Source: Plectonema cf. radiosum LEGE 06105
GTDB lineage: Bacteria > Cyanobacteriota > Cyanobacteriia > Cyanobacteriales > Nostocaceae
Direction of reading: 5' to 3'
Length of the DNA: 64,000 nt
NCBI RefSeq assembly: GCF_015207665.1
Contig: NZ_JADEWL010000001.1
Coordinates: forward strand, 94,019 to 158,018
Positions 27,665 to 36,301 of the stretch are shown in pieces. Each line of letters begins with the position of its first letter. Positions within the stretch are counted from its first letter, which is position 1. The position numbers were made by a program, and so were the translations under genes. The notes under the pieces were generated by a model that saw nothing but the letters and a program-made list of their open reading frames with translations, was not told where the DNA came from and made no database searches.

Positions 27665-27901
27665 ATGAGTGTCAACAATATTCTCCAATACGAATCAAAT
27701 ATCTGGGCAACTGCCGATTTGCTCAGGGGAAGCGGCATCAAGGAGTCGGAATGGCCCTCCTATATGATGCCGTTTTTTGCGTTGGTGATGATTGAAAGCC
27801 GCTTGGTAAGGATGTTTGATGAATTAAAGATGGAGATTGGCGAAGCAGCATTAGGGGCGATCGCCAACTACCTAGACACCAAAACCACCCAAATTGACTA
27901 A
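27665..27901 (+). pseudogene. Truncated type I restriction-modification methylase (hsdM 5' remnant)
   Basis: The 78-residue reading frame matches the extreme N-terminus of type I N-6 adenine methylases, recognisable by IWATADLLRG and the following helix YMMPFFALVMIESRLVRMFDE. A full HsdM is about 500 residues or more, with catalytic NPPF/Y motifs; none of that remains. The frame breaks down after the helix (GEAALGAIAN) and stops at 27901. The opposite strand of the remnant is read as the tail of the PIN toxin gene. Together with the hsdR remnant at 29534 it marks a decayed type I locus. It may still be translated, but it cannot methylate DNA. Confidence 0.7.
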
Positions 27902-28313
27902 TCATTGCTAGAAAACTTTGATAATTCAGAATTACGGTGCCTTCAAAACTATCTAAAATCAATAAATCTTCATCACCTGTAATCAAATAATCTGCTTGAC
28001 TATCCTTAGCTAATGCTAAAAGATAATTATCTTTGACATCACGACAAAGTAACACGCTTGATTTAATCTCTACAACTAACCCAATTGACTCTAAGAAGAT
28101 AATTAAATCTATGACTTTTTCCGGTGAAAAATACTTTTGCAGTTTTGGTTTTTGAGTAACAATAGTAATTTCATCAAGAAGCTGTTGTGAGAATACAGGT
28201 TGAATCGTCCCTTCAACTAAAAGTGATTTCAAACTAGCAAGCTGTTTACCAATCAAGAAGCTAATCCAGAGATTAGTATCGATGATAGCCTTAATCGGCT
28301 TGTTGTCTGGCAT
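27738..28313 (-). CDS. PIN-domain toxin (putative VapC-like ribonuclease) with an abnormal C-terminal tail
   Basis: Residues 1-137 form a PIN domain of the type that pairs with small antitoxins and cleaves RNA. Acidic catalytic positions are visible: D12 in IIDTNLW, D95 in RDVKDNYLLALA, and D114 in LITGDEDLL. The natural end of such proteins would be shortly after ILNYQSFLAM. Here the frame continues about 53 codons on the antisense strand of the hsdM remnant, giving a tail unlike the family. The junction coincides with the end of the remnant at about 27902, so a deletion or rearrangement probably removed the original stop. The gene overlaps the upstream antitoxin gene by 23 bp, as usual in toxin-antitoxin operons. 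Confidence 0.78.
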   Translation of the reverse strand: MPDNKPIKAIIDTNLWISFLIGKQLASLKSLLVEGTIQPVFSQQLLDEITIVTQKPKLQKYFSPEKVIDLIIFLESIGLVVEIKSSVLLCRDVKDNYLLALAKDSQADYLITGDEDLLILDSFEGTVILNYQSFLAMISQFGWFWCLGSWRSPLMLLRQSPSLIHQTSLPSGFQSSPTQKTASYRRAIPTP

Positions 28314-28527
28314 AGAGTTCAGCCCTTACAGTCTCAACCTCCTGACTAATAGTCTCTAAGGAAATTTCGTCAGTTTGAAAACTTTCGAGTAGTTCAGTGA
28401 TAGTGTGTTCTCGAATATCTTTTTCAAGTTCCTGACTCAGCCTCAACTTTTCCGTATCAGGTAATTGTTTAACAAGTGTTAGAATTTGCTCAAAGTTTAA
28501 GGACAGTTGGTAAGTTTTAGGAGTCAT
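28291..28527 (-). CDS. Putative antitoxin paired with PIN toxin
   Basis: A 78-residue, helix-rich, charged protein (QILTLVKQLPDTEKLRLSQELEKD near residue 14) lies directly upstream of the PIN toxin gene and overlaps it by 23 bp. The segment V-x-x-L-P-x-x-E-K-x-x-L-x-x-x-L is common in cyanobacterial antitoxins of PIN pairs. No DNA-binding ribbon-helix-helix or AbrB fold is obvious. The role is assigned mainly from position and composition. It should bind the toxin and repress its own operon if it follows the usual pattern. Confidence 0.68.
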   Translation of the reverse strand: MTPKTYQLSLNFEQILTLVKQLPDTEKLRLSQELEKDIREHTITELLESFQTDEISLETISQEVETVRAELYARQQAD

Positions 28528-28806
28528 AGAATTTATTATTCTTGATTTTTCTAGTACTAGTTTTCTTTTGCAGTGATGCCTTCCGCACCCAAACGATAAA
28601 CCTACGGTTAGCTAACGCGATAAGCGAACTGTCTCAATTTCACGGATTAATTGTTGAGGGTCATTTTGAAATTATCCTCATTTCTATAAGTACATTAAAT
28701 GATAACTGATAGAAAGGTTCGGCTTTGCTGTTTGCCTAACTATTTACATGAACGTATTAGCGCCGCAAAACCCTAATTAATGATGTCATCACCGGAAAAA
28801 TTAGGA

Positions 28807-29232
28807 TTACTGAGCATCAATAACATTTAAAAAATCTTCAGCAGTGATCATCGGGCAAGAAAAATTATCCTTCAAGTTGAGTAAATCGCGATCGCCTGTC
28901 ACCAGATAATCCGCCTTCCCAACCACAGCCAGAAGTAAAAAAGGCACATCAAATGGATCGCGACATTCAGGAATTATAGGCAACACATCAGGTATCGCCA
29001 CAGCCTCACAAAAAAGTATGTAATCCGATAATAAATCTTCTTGCTCAATTGGCGTGAGTTGAAACTTTGGATAAGCCAGCACTCGGATTAACTCAGTTGT
29101 TGTCGCTTTAGAAACCAGGGGAGTGAAGCGATCATCCTGCCATGCCAAACGAATCCTGGATATTCTGCCCCCAAAAATCAGCGCAGAGACTATGATGTTT
29201 GTATCAATTACAACCCGTAAATCAACCGTCAT
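28807..29232 (-). CDS. PIN-domain toxin, COG1569-like
   Basis: This 141-residue PIN protein has the acidic motifs VVIDTN (D10), a central CRDPFDVPFLLLA and LVTGDRDLL near 110. It belongs to the PIN group often annotated as putative toxin or nucleic-acid-binding protein and should act as a ribonuclease held in check by the upstream AbrB-type antitoxin. The start is taken at the ATG at 29232, because ATGA overlaps the antitoxin stop there. An in-frame ATG at 29247 would add five residues. Unlike the other PIN gene at 27738, its C-terminus (EDFLNVIDAQ) looks natural. Confidence 0.8.
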   Translation of the reverse strand: MTVDLRVVIDTNIIVSALIFGGRISRIRLAWQDDRFTPLVSKATTTELIRVLAYPKFQLTPIEQEDLLSDYILFCEAVAIPDVLPIIPECRDPFDVPFLLLAVVGKADYLVTGDRDLLNLKDNFSCPMITAEDFLNVIDAQ

Positions 29233-29450
29233 GACTGACGCGCCCAAGCCACTGCATCAGCCACATCCTGCTCACTCAGCCCCAAATCTGCCAGCTTCGC
29301 CCGCACCGCATCCGCTCGCTGAATTTTTACAGGAGTCAGAATAATTTGCCCATTTTCTACCTTTACCTCAAAATACTCAGCCTCCCCGATTTCACGGGTA
29401 ATACTTTTAGGCAACGTTAGTTGATTCTTAGAAGTTAACTTGGCGAGCAT
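29229..29450 (-). CDS. AbrB/SpoVT-type antitoxin
   Basis: The 73-residue protein begins with a swapped-hairpin AbrB DNA-binding domain, visible as LTSKNQLTLPKSITREIG followed by a beta strand YFEVKVENGQIILTPV. The C-terminal helix (VRAKLADLGLSEQDVADAVAWAR) would bind and neutralise the PIN toxin encoded immediately downstream, with a 4-bp ATGA overlap. Such antitoxins usually autoregulate the operon together with the toxin. The start ATG is preceded by an AAGGCTAGGAGG-like purine-rich stretch in the minus orientation. Confidence 0.82.
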   Translation of the reverse strand: MLAKLTSKNQLTLPKSITREIGEAEYFEVKVENGQIILTPVKIQRADAVRAKLADLGLSEQDVADAVAWARQS

Positions 29451-29533
29451 GACAAGCCTCCTAGCCTTTACCAGATAATGTAAGGATTCCTTACTTTATT
29501 GTATACGTATTCCCTTACAAATAGTAATCAGAT

Positions 29534-29842
29534 ATGAGCGAACTGCACTTACAAGATAAGTTCCTAATGCCATTTTTTCGCCAAGAATTGGACTACCAAG
29601 AAGTAAAAGCTAATACCATCACCAGTTCGCTGCTCATCGAAGAAGATTTACAAACTTTTATTTCTACTACTGAACTCAATCAAAAATCCTACGAAATTCT
29701 CCTCAAAAAATATCACAACAACACCCGAAAACTGTTAGCTGAACTAATCGAATTAATCCAATGACGCATCGCCAGCAGCCGCAACATGGCGTTGTTTATT
29801 AATACAAATATGTACGAAATTGTGACGAGGGTAAACGGTTGA
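29534..29842 (+). pseudogene. Truncated type I restriction endonuclease (hsdR 5' remnant)
   Basis: The first 76 codons correspond to the N-terminus of HsdR, recognisable by ELHLQDKFLMPFFR, then YQEVKANTITSSLLIEEDL and LLKKYHNN. A TGA at 29762 interrupts it, but the same frame continues with RIASSRNMALFINTN, which also fits HsdR, before a second stop at 29840-29842. A complete HsdR has about 1000 residues with nuclease and helicase motifs; none are present. A further 37-codon open stretch up to 29958 (ending DYFFK) may be another fragment. With the hsdM remnant this shows a lost type I restriction system. Confidence 0.68.
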
Positions 29843-30129
29843 TAGTTAAAATTAAATCAAATATTTCCGAAAACGAAATTTATGATGACTTTGCCAAAAT
29901 CTATCGTAAATATAAAGTTTTAAATCAGCAGCAAGTCGGAGATTATTTCTTCAAATAAACAACAGATTTGGTCAATAAATTGTGTGATGATTTTGAAATT
30001 ACAGTACGTAAGGGATTGCCAAACTAAAAAAATTACCTGTTTTTTCCGCAAACTCTATTTAACTTTGATATATTTGATGGTAAAATTACAGATTGTAATT
30101 TTTTATTAAGTCGCCGGGAAGGAAAATTT

Positions 30130-30264
30130 ATGAAAAGAACATTAGGCGGCACTTGCCGTAAGAGAAAGAGAACATCTGGATTTCGTGCGAGAATGCGGAC
30201 TCCGGATGGTAGAAACGTGATCCGAGCTAGAAGAAGCAAGGGTCGTCATCGCTTGAGCGTGTGA
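30130..30264 (+). CDS. rpmH: 50S ribosomal protein L34
   Basis: This 44-residue, highly basic protein begins [19 protein letters not shown] and has the L34 core [19 protein letters not shown], ending HRLSV. It is a component of the large ribosomal subunit. The ATG at 30130 follows a GGAAGGA ribosome binding site. It begins the conserved cluster rpmH-rnpA-PH-yidC-khpB. The upstream 120 bp are AT-rich and probably hold the operon promoter. Confidence 0.97.
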   Translation: MKRTLGGTCRKRKRTSGFRARMRTPDGRNVIRARRSKGRHRLSV

Positions 30265-30296
30265 GCATCAGGCTTGTGTAGGATGGATATTTAGCT

Positions 30297-30719
30297 GTGG
30301 CTTTGCCTAAAGCAAATCGATTAAGGTCACGACACGATTTTAGGGCAGTTTTCCGGGAAGGAGTTCGCTTTCATGGGATGTACATGACTTTAAGAGCATT
30401 ACGACCATGTAATCAAAAATCGCCTTCTTCGGATACTTCCTATACAAATGAACAAGAACAAACACTGCAAACTGTTACTCCACCACGAATCGGGATATCG
30501 ATTAGTACCAAAGTGAGTAAAAAAGCCGTAGTTCGGAATCGGTTGAAACGGCAAATCGCCAGTGTTTTATATGAATTATTGCCTTTATTAGCTCCCGAAT
30601 GGCGATTAGTGGTAGTAGTAAAACCAACAGCTGCACAACAAGAGTGCGGAAGCCAACAATTTCTGCAAGAATTAAAGCAGTTGTTGGTAAAAGCCGAGGT
30701 GATTAATGGGCATTCGTGA
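30297..30719 (+). CDS. rnpA: Ribonuclease P protein component
   Basis: The 140-residue basic protein assists the RnpB ribozyme in maturing tRNA 5' ends. The family core is visible: NRLRSRHDFRAVFREG at the start and, later, the RNR-type motif KKAVVRNRLKRQI around residues 77-89. An internal Ser/Thr/Gln-rich stretch of about 25 residues (42-66) is a common cyanobacterial insertion. The start is a GTG at 30297. It lies 32 bp after rpmH and overlaps the next gene by 14 bp, so all are probably cotranscribed. Confidence 0.96.
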   Translation: MALPKANRLRSRHDFRAVFREGVRFHGMYMTLRALRPCNQKSPSSDTSYTNEQEQTLQTVTPPRIGISISTKVSKKAVVRNRLKRQIASVLYELLPLLAPEWRLVVVVKPTAAQQECGSQQFLQELKQLLVKAEVINGHS

Positions 30720-31098
30720 AGAAGTTTATTATGAAGGTGGTCCTCATATTGGGGATTTAATTATAGGTATACTGATTGGTCTAACTATCGTAGGTTTACC
30801 TTTAGCTGTTGGTGCGATTGTGAGAGCTTTATGGCTACGCTACCGAATTAGCGACCGTCGTATATCTGTCACTGGTGGTTGGATGGGTCGCGATCGCACG
30901 GACATAATTTACTCGGAAGTTGTCAAAATAGCGTCGGTTCCCCGTGGTGTTGGCTTATGGGGCGATATGGTGCTAACCCTCAGAGACGGTAGTCGCTTGG
31001 AATTAAGAGCGCTTCCTAAATTCCGGGAACTTGAAAGTTATATTTCGCAACAGGTAGCTACTAGAAATCCCAAGTTTGCCAACGCACCGAAAAAGTAA
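30706..31098 (+). CDS. PH domain-containing membrane protein
   Basis: This 130-residue protein has one or two hydrophobic segments (about 15-46) followed by a bacterial PH (bPH2) domain with YRISDRRISVTGGWMGRDRTDIIYSEV. It overlaps the end of rnpA by 14 bp, the usual cyanobacterial arrangement between rnpA and yidC. The molecular function is not known. A role at the cytoplasmic or thylakoid membrane together with YidC is suggested only by conserved position. Confidence 0.85.
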   Translation: MGIREEVYYEGGPHIGDLIIGILIGLTIVGLPLAVGAIVRALWLRYRISDRRISVTGGWMGRDRTDIIYSEVVKIASVPRGVGLWGDMVLTLRDGSRLELRALPKFRELESYISQQVATRNPKFANAPKK

Positions 31099-31241
31099 GT
31101 TCTCGAACAGCGAGATGCGTTTTCGTGGATTATAAAGGTGAATCAATTCAAAATACAAAATACAAATTTTAAAAATTGTTTTGAATTGTTTTGAATTGGT
31201 AATATCTTTATTTACAAAGCCGATCGCGCTATCGGTACATT

Positions 31242-31284
31242 GAAAAATGTGCGGCTATCCGTAGGGTAGCTAGTCGCATTTTTC
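31242..31284. other. Hairpin in the spacer before yidC
   Basis: The outer arms GAAAAATGTGCGGCTA and TAGC...CGCATTTTTC pair with a small internal bulge. It lies about 60 bp upstream of the yidC ATG, so it could affect read-through from rnpA or the yidC leader. No T-run follows, so it is not a standard terminator. Confidence 0.5.
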
Positions 31285-31345
31285 ATAGATATTTAGATAA
31301 ATTAGATTCAGTTAAATTGCAGTCGCTCAGGTTGAATTCAAAATA

Positions 31346-32497
31346 ATGGATTTTGGTATTGGGTTCCTCTCGAACAATGTAATGTTGCCAATCATAGACT
31401 TGTTCTATAGCATTGTGCCGAGTTATGGATTGGCGATTATTGCTTTAACATTAATCATCCGCTTCTCACTCTATCCTCTGAGTGCCGGATCGATACGCAA
31501 TATGCGTGAGATGAAGATTGTACAGCCAGTAATGCAGAAGCGGATGGCAGAAGTCAAAGAAAAATATAAAGACGATCCGCAAAAGCAGCAAGAGGAGATG
31601 ATGAATGCTCAAAAAGAATTCGGTAATCCCCTGGCTGGTTGCGCTCCCTTGCTTTTACAAATGCCGGTATTGCTCGCACTGTTTGCGACTTTGCGGGGTT
31701 CGCCTTTTGCTACTGCAAACTACAACGTAAATCTCCAGATTTTGCCTAGCGAACAAATTGAACGGATTCAACCAGCCGCATTTGCTACCAAGCCGCAAAG
31801 TATTTACGTTGATGAAGGCGATCGCATCAAAGTAGCGGCGATTCTTCCCGCAGGAAATAAGTTAGCTGTAGGAGAACACACCAAGATTCAATATCAGACG
31901 GTTGATGGTAAGCCGTTTGAGGATGTTTTAGCACAGCACCCCGAAACTGAGAAAAAAATCATTCCTCAGTGGAAAGTAACTAAGGGAGAAGAACGAATCA
32001 GCATTGATGCTGAAGGTAATGTAGAAGCCTTACAGCCCGGAGATGTAACTATCCAAGGGAGTATTCCCGGATTAGCAGCAGACACGGGATTTTTGTTTAT
32101 CGAAGCTTTGGGACAAGTCGGCGCATTTGATGATGATGGCGCGATTCGTTGGGATATCGTCTCGATGATTGGATTGTTCGGCGTTTCGCTTTACGTCAGT
32201 CAGTTGATTTCCGGACAAAATAATACAAGTGCCAATCCACAGCAGGATACTGTAAATAAAATTACTCCAGTTCTATTTTCCGGGATGTTTTTATTCTTCC
32301 CTTTACCTGCTGGAGTATTGATGTATATGGTAATTGGTAATATATTCCAAACCGCACAAACATACATTCTTTCCCGCGAACCGTTGTCGGAAAAAGCACA
32401 AAAGATTTTGGACGAACAAGCAAAAGAGGCGAAAAAAGAAGAAGACAAAAATATCGCGTTTGAGCCAAAAAGTAATAAAAAGAAAGCAACAAGTTGA
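31346..32497 (+). CDS. yidC: Membrane protein insertase YidC/Oxa1/Alb3
   Basis: The 383-residue protein has the Oxa1 core. A first membrane segment (about 22-42) is followed by a charged cytoplasmic hairpin ([21 protein letters not shown]) and [20 protein letters not shown] long extra loop of ~120 residues, usual in cyanobacteria, precedes the last segments [21 protein letters not shown] lysine-rich tail closes the protein. It inserts proteins into the plasma and thylakoid membranes. The stop codon touches the start of the next gene (TGATG), which implies translational coupling. Confidence 0.96.
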   Translation: MDFGIGFLSNNVMLPIIDLFYSIVPSYGLAIIALTLIIRFSLYPLSAGSIRNMREMKIVQPVMQKRMAEVKEKYKDDPQKQQEEMMNAQKEFGNPLAGCAPLLLQMPVLLALFATLRGSPFATANYNVNLQILPSEQIERIQPAAFATKPQSIYVDEGDRIKVAAILPAGNKLAVGEHTKIQYQTVDGKPFEDVLAQHPETEKKIIPQWKVTKGEERISIDAEGNVEALQPGDVTIQGSIPGLAADTGFLFIEALGQVGAFDDDGAIRWDIVSMIGLFGVSLYVSQLISGQNNTSANPQQDTVNKITPVLFSGMFLFFPLPAGVLMYMVIGNIFQTAQTYILSREPLSEKAQKILDEQAKEAKKEEDKNIAFEPKSNKKKATS

Positions 32498-33015
32498 TGA
32501 TGAGCGATACTCGGATGCAACGCAGCGAGCAGTGGTTAAATGAATTGCTGCAATTAACTGGGTTCTCTGTGGAGATTAAAAGCGATAAAGAGGAAAGCAC
32601 TTTGGGAGAAAAAGACCCACTTTCTCTTAACAGCTATTGGTTGACCATTGAAGAATCCAATTTAACCGAAAATCAAATTCAGACCTTAATTGGACGCGAT
32701 GGTAAAGTGCTAGATGCTATACAGTATCTAGCAAATTCTATTCTTAACTTGAACCAAGAATCGGACGACCAAGCATCCTATACAATAGAATTAAACGGCT
32801 ACCGCGTTCAAAGGCTAGCCGAAATTCGCGCCATGATAGAACAAGTCATCGATCAAGTCCGCAACACTGGACGAGAAGTGGAAGTAAAATCCCTTAGTTC
32901 AGCCGAACGTCGTCAAGTCCATACTTTATTGAAGGAATTTGAAGATTTAGAAAGCTTCAGCCAAGGTAAAGAACCACATCGCCATTTGGTTGTACGTCCA
33001 GCAGCAGCATGGTAA
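32497..33015 (+). CDS. KH-R3H RNA-binding protein (Jag/KhpB-like)
   Basis: The 172-residue protein combines a KH domain (NQIQTLIGRDGKVLDAIQYLAN, with the G-x-x-G loop near 66) and a C-terminal R3H domain (SSAERRQVHTLLKEFEDLES, with R-x-x-x-H). It binds RNA and in other bacteria acts with KhpA on transcripts and cell size. The N-terminal Jag_N domain found in Firmicutes is absent, as is normal in cyanobacteria. The ATG at 32497 overlaps the yidC stop by one base; an in-frame TTG at 32494 is an unlikely alternative. Confidence 0.9.
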   Translation: MMSDTRMQRSEQWLNELLQLTGFSVEIKSDKEESTLGEKDPLSLNSYWLTIEESNLTENQIQTLIGRDGKVLDAIQYLANSILNLNQESDDQASYTIELNGYRVQRLAEIRAMIEQVIDQVRNTGREVEVKSLSSAERRQVHTLLKEFEDLESFSQGKEPHRHLVVRPAAAW

Positions 33016-33072
33016 TTAGGAAACAGGGTTCGGGAAGAAATAAAAACTTCTTTCCCATCCCCTCCTTATTAA

Positions 33073-33105
33073 ATCAGTGAACAGTTAACAGTTAACAGTT
33101 ATCAA
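33073..33105. repeat. CAGTTAA-type tandem repeats
   Basis: A short array of AACAGTT units lies between the KH-R3H gene and the DUF177 gene. Similar units lie at 24655-24690 and 45549-45577. Confidence 0.75.
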
Positions 33106-33241
33106 TGGATAATTAACTACTGCGAGAAAGTTAGACAAGGCAAGATCGGCGCTTTCTGACTGATAACTCTTAAACCCGCTTGTATAAACGTGACTGATAA
33201 CTGTTAAATACATTATTAAGAAGAAATTAACGGTAAATGAT

Positions 33242-33757
33242 ATGGACGCAATTTATATCCCCCAGCTTGCTCAAGCGTCAAAACCAGTAGAAGATATAGA
33301 AGTTAAAGAATTTCTACCCGATTTAGATACCTTAACGCCAGTTCGCGGCAATATTCGCGTACAACACTGCGGTAATTACTTACAAGTAGCGGCAAAGGCT
33401 GAAACAATCATGACGTTGACCTGCAATCGTTGTTTGCAGCAATACAACCATCGTGTTCTAATTAACACTTCAGAAATTATTTGGTTAGAGGAAGAAGCTA
33501 ATATTGAAGACGAATTTCTTGCAGAAAGAGAAGTTGCTTTAGATGAGTTGGTAGAAACTTTATCCCCATATGGATATTTTCACCCCAGCGTTTGGCTGTA
33601 CGAACAAATGTGTTTGGAAATTCCTCAGCGTCAGCTATGCGAAGAAAAATGTCCGGGAATAATTGAGCAAATTCAACAAGATGGTAAAATAGAAGATAAA
33701 TCTATTGATAGTCGTTGGGCTTCTTTGCAATCTTTGAAAAAACAGCTAAATAAATAA
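33242..33757 (+). CDS. YceD/DUF177 family protein
   Basis: The 171-residue protein belongs to the YceD family, known in other bacteria to support 23S rRNA accumulation. Four cysteines that could bind a metal are visible: MTLTCNRCLQQY around residue 60 and later CLEIPQRQLCEEKCPG around 121. The acidic segment between them fits the family. It follows the yidC-khpB group on the same strand after a repeat-containing gap of about 225 bp. In other genomes it often precedes rpmF, but no such gene is here. Confidence 0.88.
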   Translation: MDAIYIPQLAQASKPVEDIEVKEFLPDLDTLTPVRGNIRVQHCGNYLQVAAKAETIMTLTCNRCLQQYNHRVLINTSEIIWLEEEANIEDEFLAEREVALDELVETLSPYGYFHPSVWLYEQMCLEIPQRQLCEEKCPGIIEQIQQDGKIEDKSIDSRWASLQSLKKQLNK

Positions 33758-33820
33758 AGTTGGCTCGGAAACAGTCAACAATTACCCATTACCAATTACC
33801 TTCCATCTCCCATCCCCTCC

Positions 33821-35188
33821 CTAAAACCGATAAGCAAGAAACGGAATCAACATTTCAGCCCTACTTAAACCACCATGTATACCTAGATTTCCTTTAAAGC
33901 GTTCTTCATTGGTTATATGCTGACGACATATCCAGTCTTTATGGGAAAGAAGTAGTAAATCACCAATTCTGTCTTGAGCTTCTATACCCAAAGGTTTACC
34001 GGGAATTCCAAATAAGCCTAATTCCATCGCAACAGAAGGAGTAATAGCAAAAAAGTTTTCGTGAAAATTCTGCTTAATATAATCTAAAACAGCAGCTTGT
34101 TTATCATGTTTAATATGTAAATAACGAATCCGTGATTCACCTGTGATGGGAGCAAATAAATTTTGGGTGAGATGGGGATGTTCTTCTAACCAAAGGGTAT
34201 TTTCTAAAGGATTATATCTTTGACCGTGGTCGGCTGTCACTAATAAAACTGTATCATTACGACCTGCGAAAGGTTCGATCAGTTGACTTTTAAGAGCAAA
34301 GTCTAATGTAGCAACTTCGGCTTTATAAGAAGAACTCAGAGGGCCATAACGGTGAGAAACTGCATCGATAGTTGGTACATATATATAAGTAAAACTTTTT
34401 TGGTGAGTACTTTTTGTTAACAAACGTTCCCGTAATTGAGCAAAAGCATCTGCGGGTGTAAGATAACCTTTAAAACCATCATTCCCAGCTTGCGAACCAG
34501 CACTAGTAAATCTACTGATACTTGTTTGTTTAAATTGATAAAAATTGATAATTTCTACATCTATCCCCGCTTTCTCCATGCGTAAATACAAATTAGGTAC
34601 CCGAATCAGAGTTTCTGGATTAAATATTGTGTCGGAAAAAGATGCTCTACTAGTAGAAATATAAGGACGAAAACCGATAAAATTAACAATCGTACCGATT
34701 TCGGGAATATAAAGATTGGTTCCCATCATCCCGTGCTGTGCGGGTGCGTAACCAGTTGCGGCTGAAGTTAAAGCTGTGACTGTAGTACTAGGATAAACTG
34801 AAGTTGCGGGCATGAAAAAAGCCTGCTGACTATCGCAAGCTGTTGCGATCGCGGGTATATCTTTGGAATCTGCGAGGGTTTTCAATTGTTCGTAACCAAA
34901 CCCATCGAGAATTAACAACACCACATGATTGATTGGTGCTTGATTTTGCCAAGATTTCCAAGCTTCGGTTATTTGAGATGTTGCTAATAGCTCAGGATTG
35001 AAAGCGGGTGCAGCAGCTTCTTCGCTCAAAGTGGGAGCATCAGGACATAACCAGTCAATTGCTAAGGAAGGAATATTAGTTAAACCAAGTCCATCGTAAC
35101 TGGGTTTTACCGCTTCTGTACCGAAAAAATCTGGTAACTTTTGACGAGCAAGCAATTTCTCTAAAGCTATAGCTGATATTCCCAGCAT
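33821..35188 (-). CDS. Alkaline phosphatase superfamily protein (nucleotide pyrophosphatase/phosphodiesterase type)
   Basis: The 455-residue protein has the metal-binding pattern of the type I phosphodiesterase/nucleotide pyrophosphatase group. HVVLLILDGFGYEQL (around 88) provides the first Asp. PATSVYPSTTVTALTSAATG (around 129) provides the Thr/Ser nucleophile region. YVPTIDAVSHRYGP (around 270) and LLVTADHGQRY (around 317) follow, and IHGGLS close to the end provides the last His. No signal peptide is evident. It hydrolyses a phosphoester or pyrophosphate bond of unknown substrate. It faces the YceD gene convergently with a 63-bp gap. Confidence 0.85.
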   Translation of the reverse strand: MLGISAIALEKLLARQKLPDFFGTEAVKPSYDGLGLTNIPSLAIDWLCPDAPTLSEEAAAPAFNPELLATSQITEAWKSWQNQAPINHVVLLILDGFGYEQLKTLADSKDIPAIATACDSQQAFFMPATSVYPSTTVTALTSAATGYAPAQHGMMGTNLYIPEIGTIVNFIGFRPYISTSRASFSDTIFNPETLIRVPNLYLRMEKAGIDVEIINFYQFKQTSISRFTSAGSQAGNDGFKGYLTPADAFAQLRERLLTKSTHQKSFTYIYVPTIDAVSHRYGPLSSSYKAEVATLDFALKSQLIEPFAGRNDTVLLVTADHGQRYNPLENTLWLEEHPHLTQNLFAPITGESRIRYLHIKHDKQAAVLDYIKQNFHENFFAITPSVAMELGLFGIPGKPLGIEAQDRIGDLLLLSHKDWICRQHITNEERFKGNLGIHGGLSRAEMLIPFLAYRF

Positions 35189-35344
35189 TGTTATAGTTGG
35201 CGATACTTCGCAATTATTCTAGCTAAATTTGAAAATATTTAATTTTTATTTATAGTTAATCGGACTTACGTATTGACAAGAAAATCACTGTATGAATTCA
35301 AGGAGCAAAAACAGCACTCAAGTTATCCAAAACATATTTACGAA

Positions 35345-35752
35345 TCACTTCTGTGAATAGTTTTCTTTATACTTCATACCAATCGACCAAATTGTAAAAC
35401 CAAGTATTAAGCTACCTGCGATAAAATCTAGCCAGATTAAGGTATGCATTTTAAAGGAAAACGTTTCGGTTGTTTGAAAAAAGTAATGTCCTGGACTTGA
35501 TATTCCAGTTAATGAATAAATCGAAAGGCATACACAAGCAAGCCATAATATATTATTTAGATACAAAACGTAACCTATTATTCCTAGGATTGTTAAAATC
35601 AACCAGGATTGATAAATACTTTGAGGAGTTATCCATTCGGGGTCGGGATAACTGGGAAAATTGATAAAATTATCTGTGTAGTGAAAGGCTGTAATTACTA
35701 CACTAATAATTAACAGAATTAAGAGTAGTATTTGATTGCTTTTATTGTACAT
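35345..35752 (-). CDS. Small membrane protein of unknown function
   Basis: This 135-residue protein has four probable membrane segments (about 8-24, 48-66, 69-85 and 107-126). Between the first two is a loop with FPSYPDPEWITPQSI. I do not recognise the family. It is the last in a series of minus-strand genes with two DoxX proteins and NDH-2, separated from the nearer DoxX gene by about 115 bp. No charged active-site motif or cofactor site can be seen. Confidence 0.6.
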   Translation of the reverse strand: MYNKSNQILLLILLIISVVITAFHYTDNFINFPSYPDPEWITPQSIYQSWLILTILGIIGYVLYLNNILWLACVCLSIYSLTGISSPGHYFFQTTETFSFKMHTLIWLDFIAGSLILGFTIWSIGMKYKENYSQK

Positions 35753-35866
35753 TAGATTTAAGGTTTATTTAAATAGTATAAGTACAAAATTCCGAAAATT
35801 GCTGTATTACGCTGGGTGAACACATCCTACAAAGTATATGTTTTAAATATTGAAATATTTAAATAT

Positions 35867-36301
35867 CTATCTTTTTCTACGAATCAACCAATTATCAACA
35901 GAAATTAAATTAAAATTACAGCCAGCTAATAAGATAAACAAAACAATATTATAAATTAATTGCGAACCTGCAATATCCCATTTTTGTAACAAACAAACTC
36001 CAAACATTAAAGTCATCATTAACAAAAAATTAACTATCAGAGCTTTACGAGTTTGTAGTCCTAAAATTAATAATAAACCAACAGCAAATTCAACAATGGG
36101 AATTAGATAAGCGGGTATTGCTATTAATAATGGAGGAATCGCAATATCTTTGTAAAGTCCTACTTGAGAATCGACAAAGCCTGGTATATTGCCAATTCTA
36201 ACTAAACCATGTACAAACATATTAATTCCGAAAACTAGCCGTAAAAACGTGTAAGCTAGAACGATATCCGAATTACGCAGTTGAATTTTTGGATTATACA
36301 T
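35867..36301 (-). CDS. DoxX family membrane protein (second of pair)
   Basis: The 144-residue protein has four hydrophobic helices and the DoxX hallmark near the start: FLRLVFGINMFVHGLVRIGN, then AYLIPIVEFAVGLLLILGL. DoxX/DoxD proteins are small quinone-associated membrane proteins; related proteins are subunits of thiosulfate:quinone oxidoreductase. The start is taken at 36301, where ATGTATAA overlaps the stop of the upstream DoxX gene. An upstream in-frame ATG at 36337 would run into that gene. Close coupling suggests that the two DoxX proteins form a complex. Confidence 0.85.
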   Translation of the reverse strand: MYNPKIQLRNSDIVLAYTFLRLVFGINMFVHGLVRIGNIPGFVDSQVGLYKDIAIPPLLIAIPAYLIPIVEFAVGLLLILGLQTRKALIVNFLLMMTLMFGVCLLQKWDIAGSQLIYNIVLFILLAGCNFNLISVDNWLIRRKR

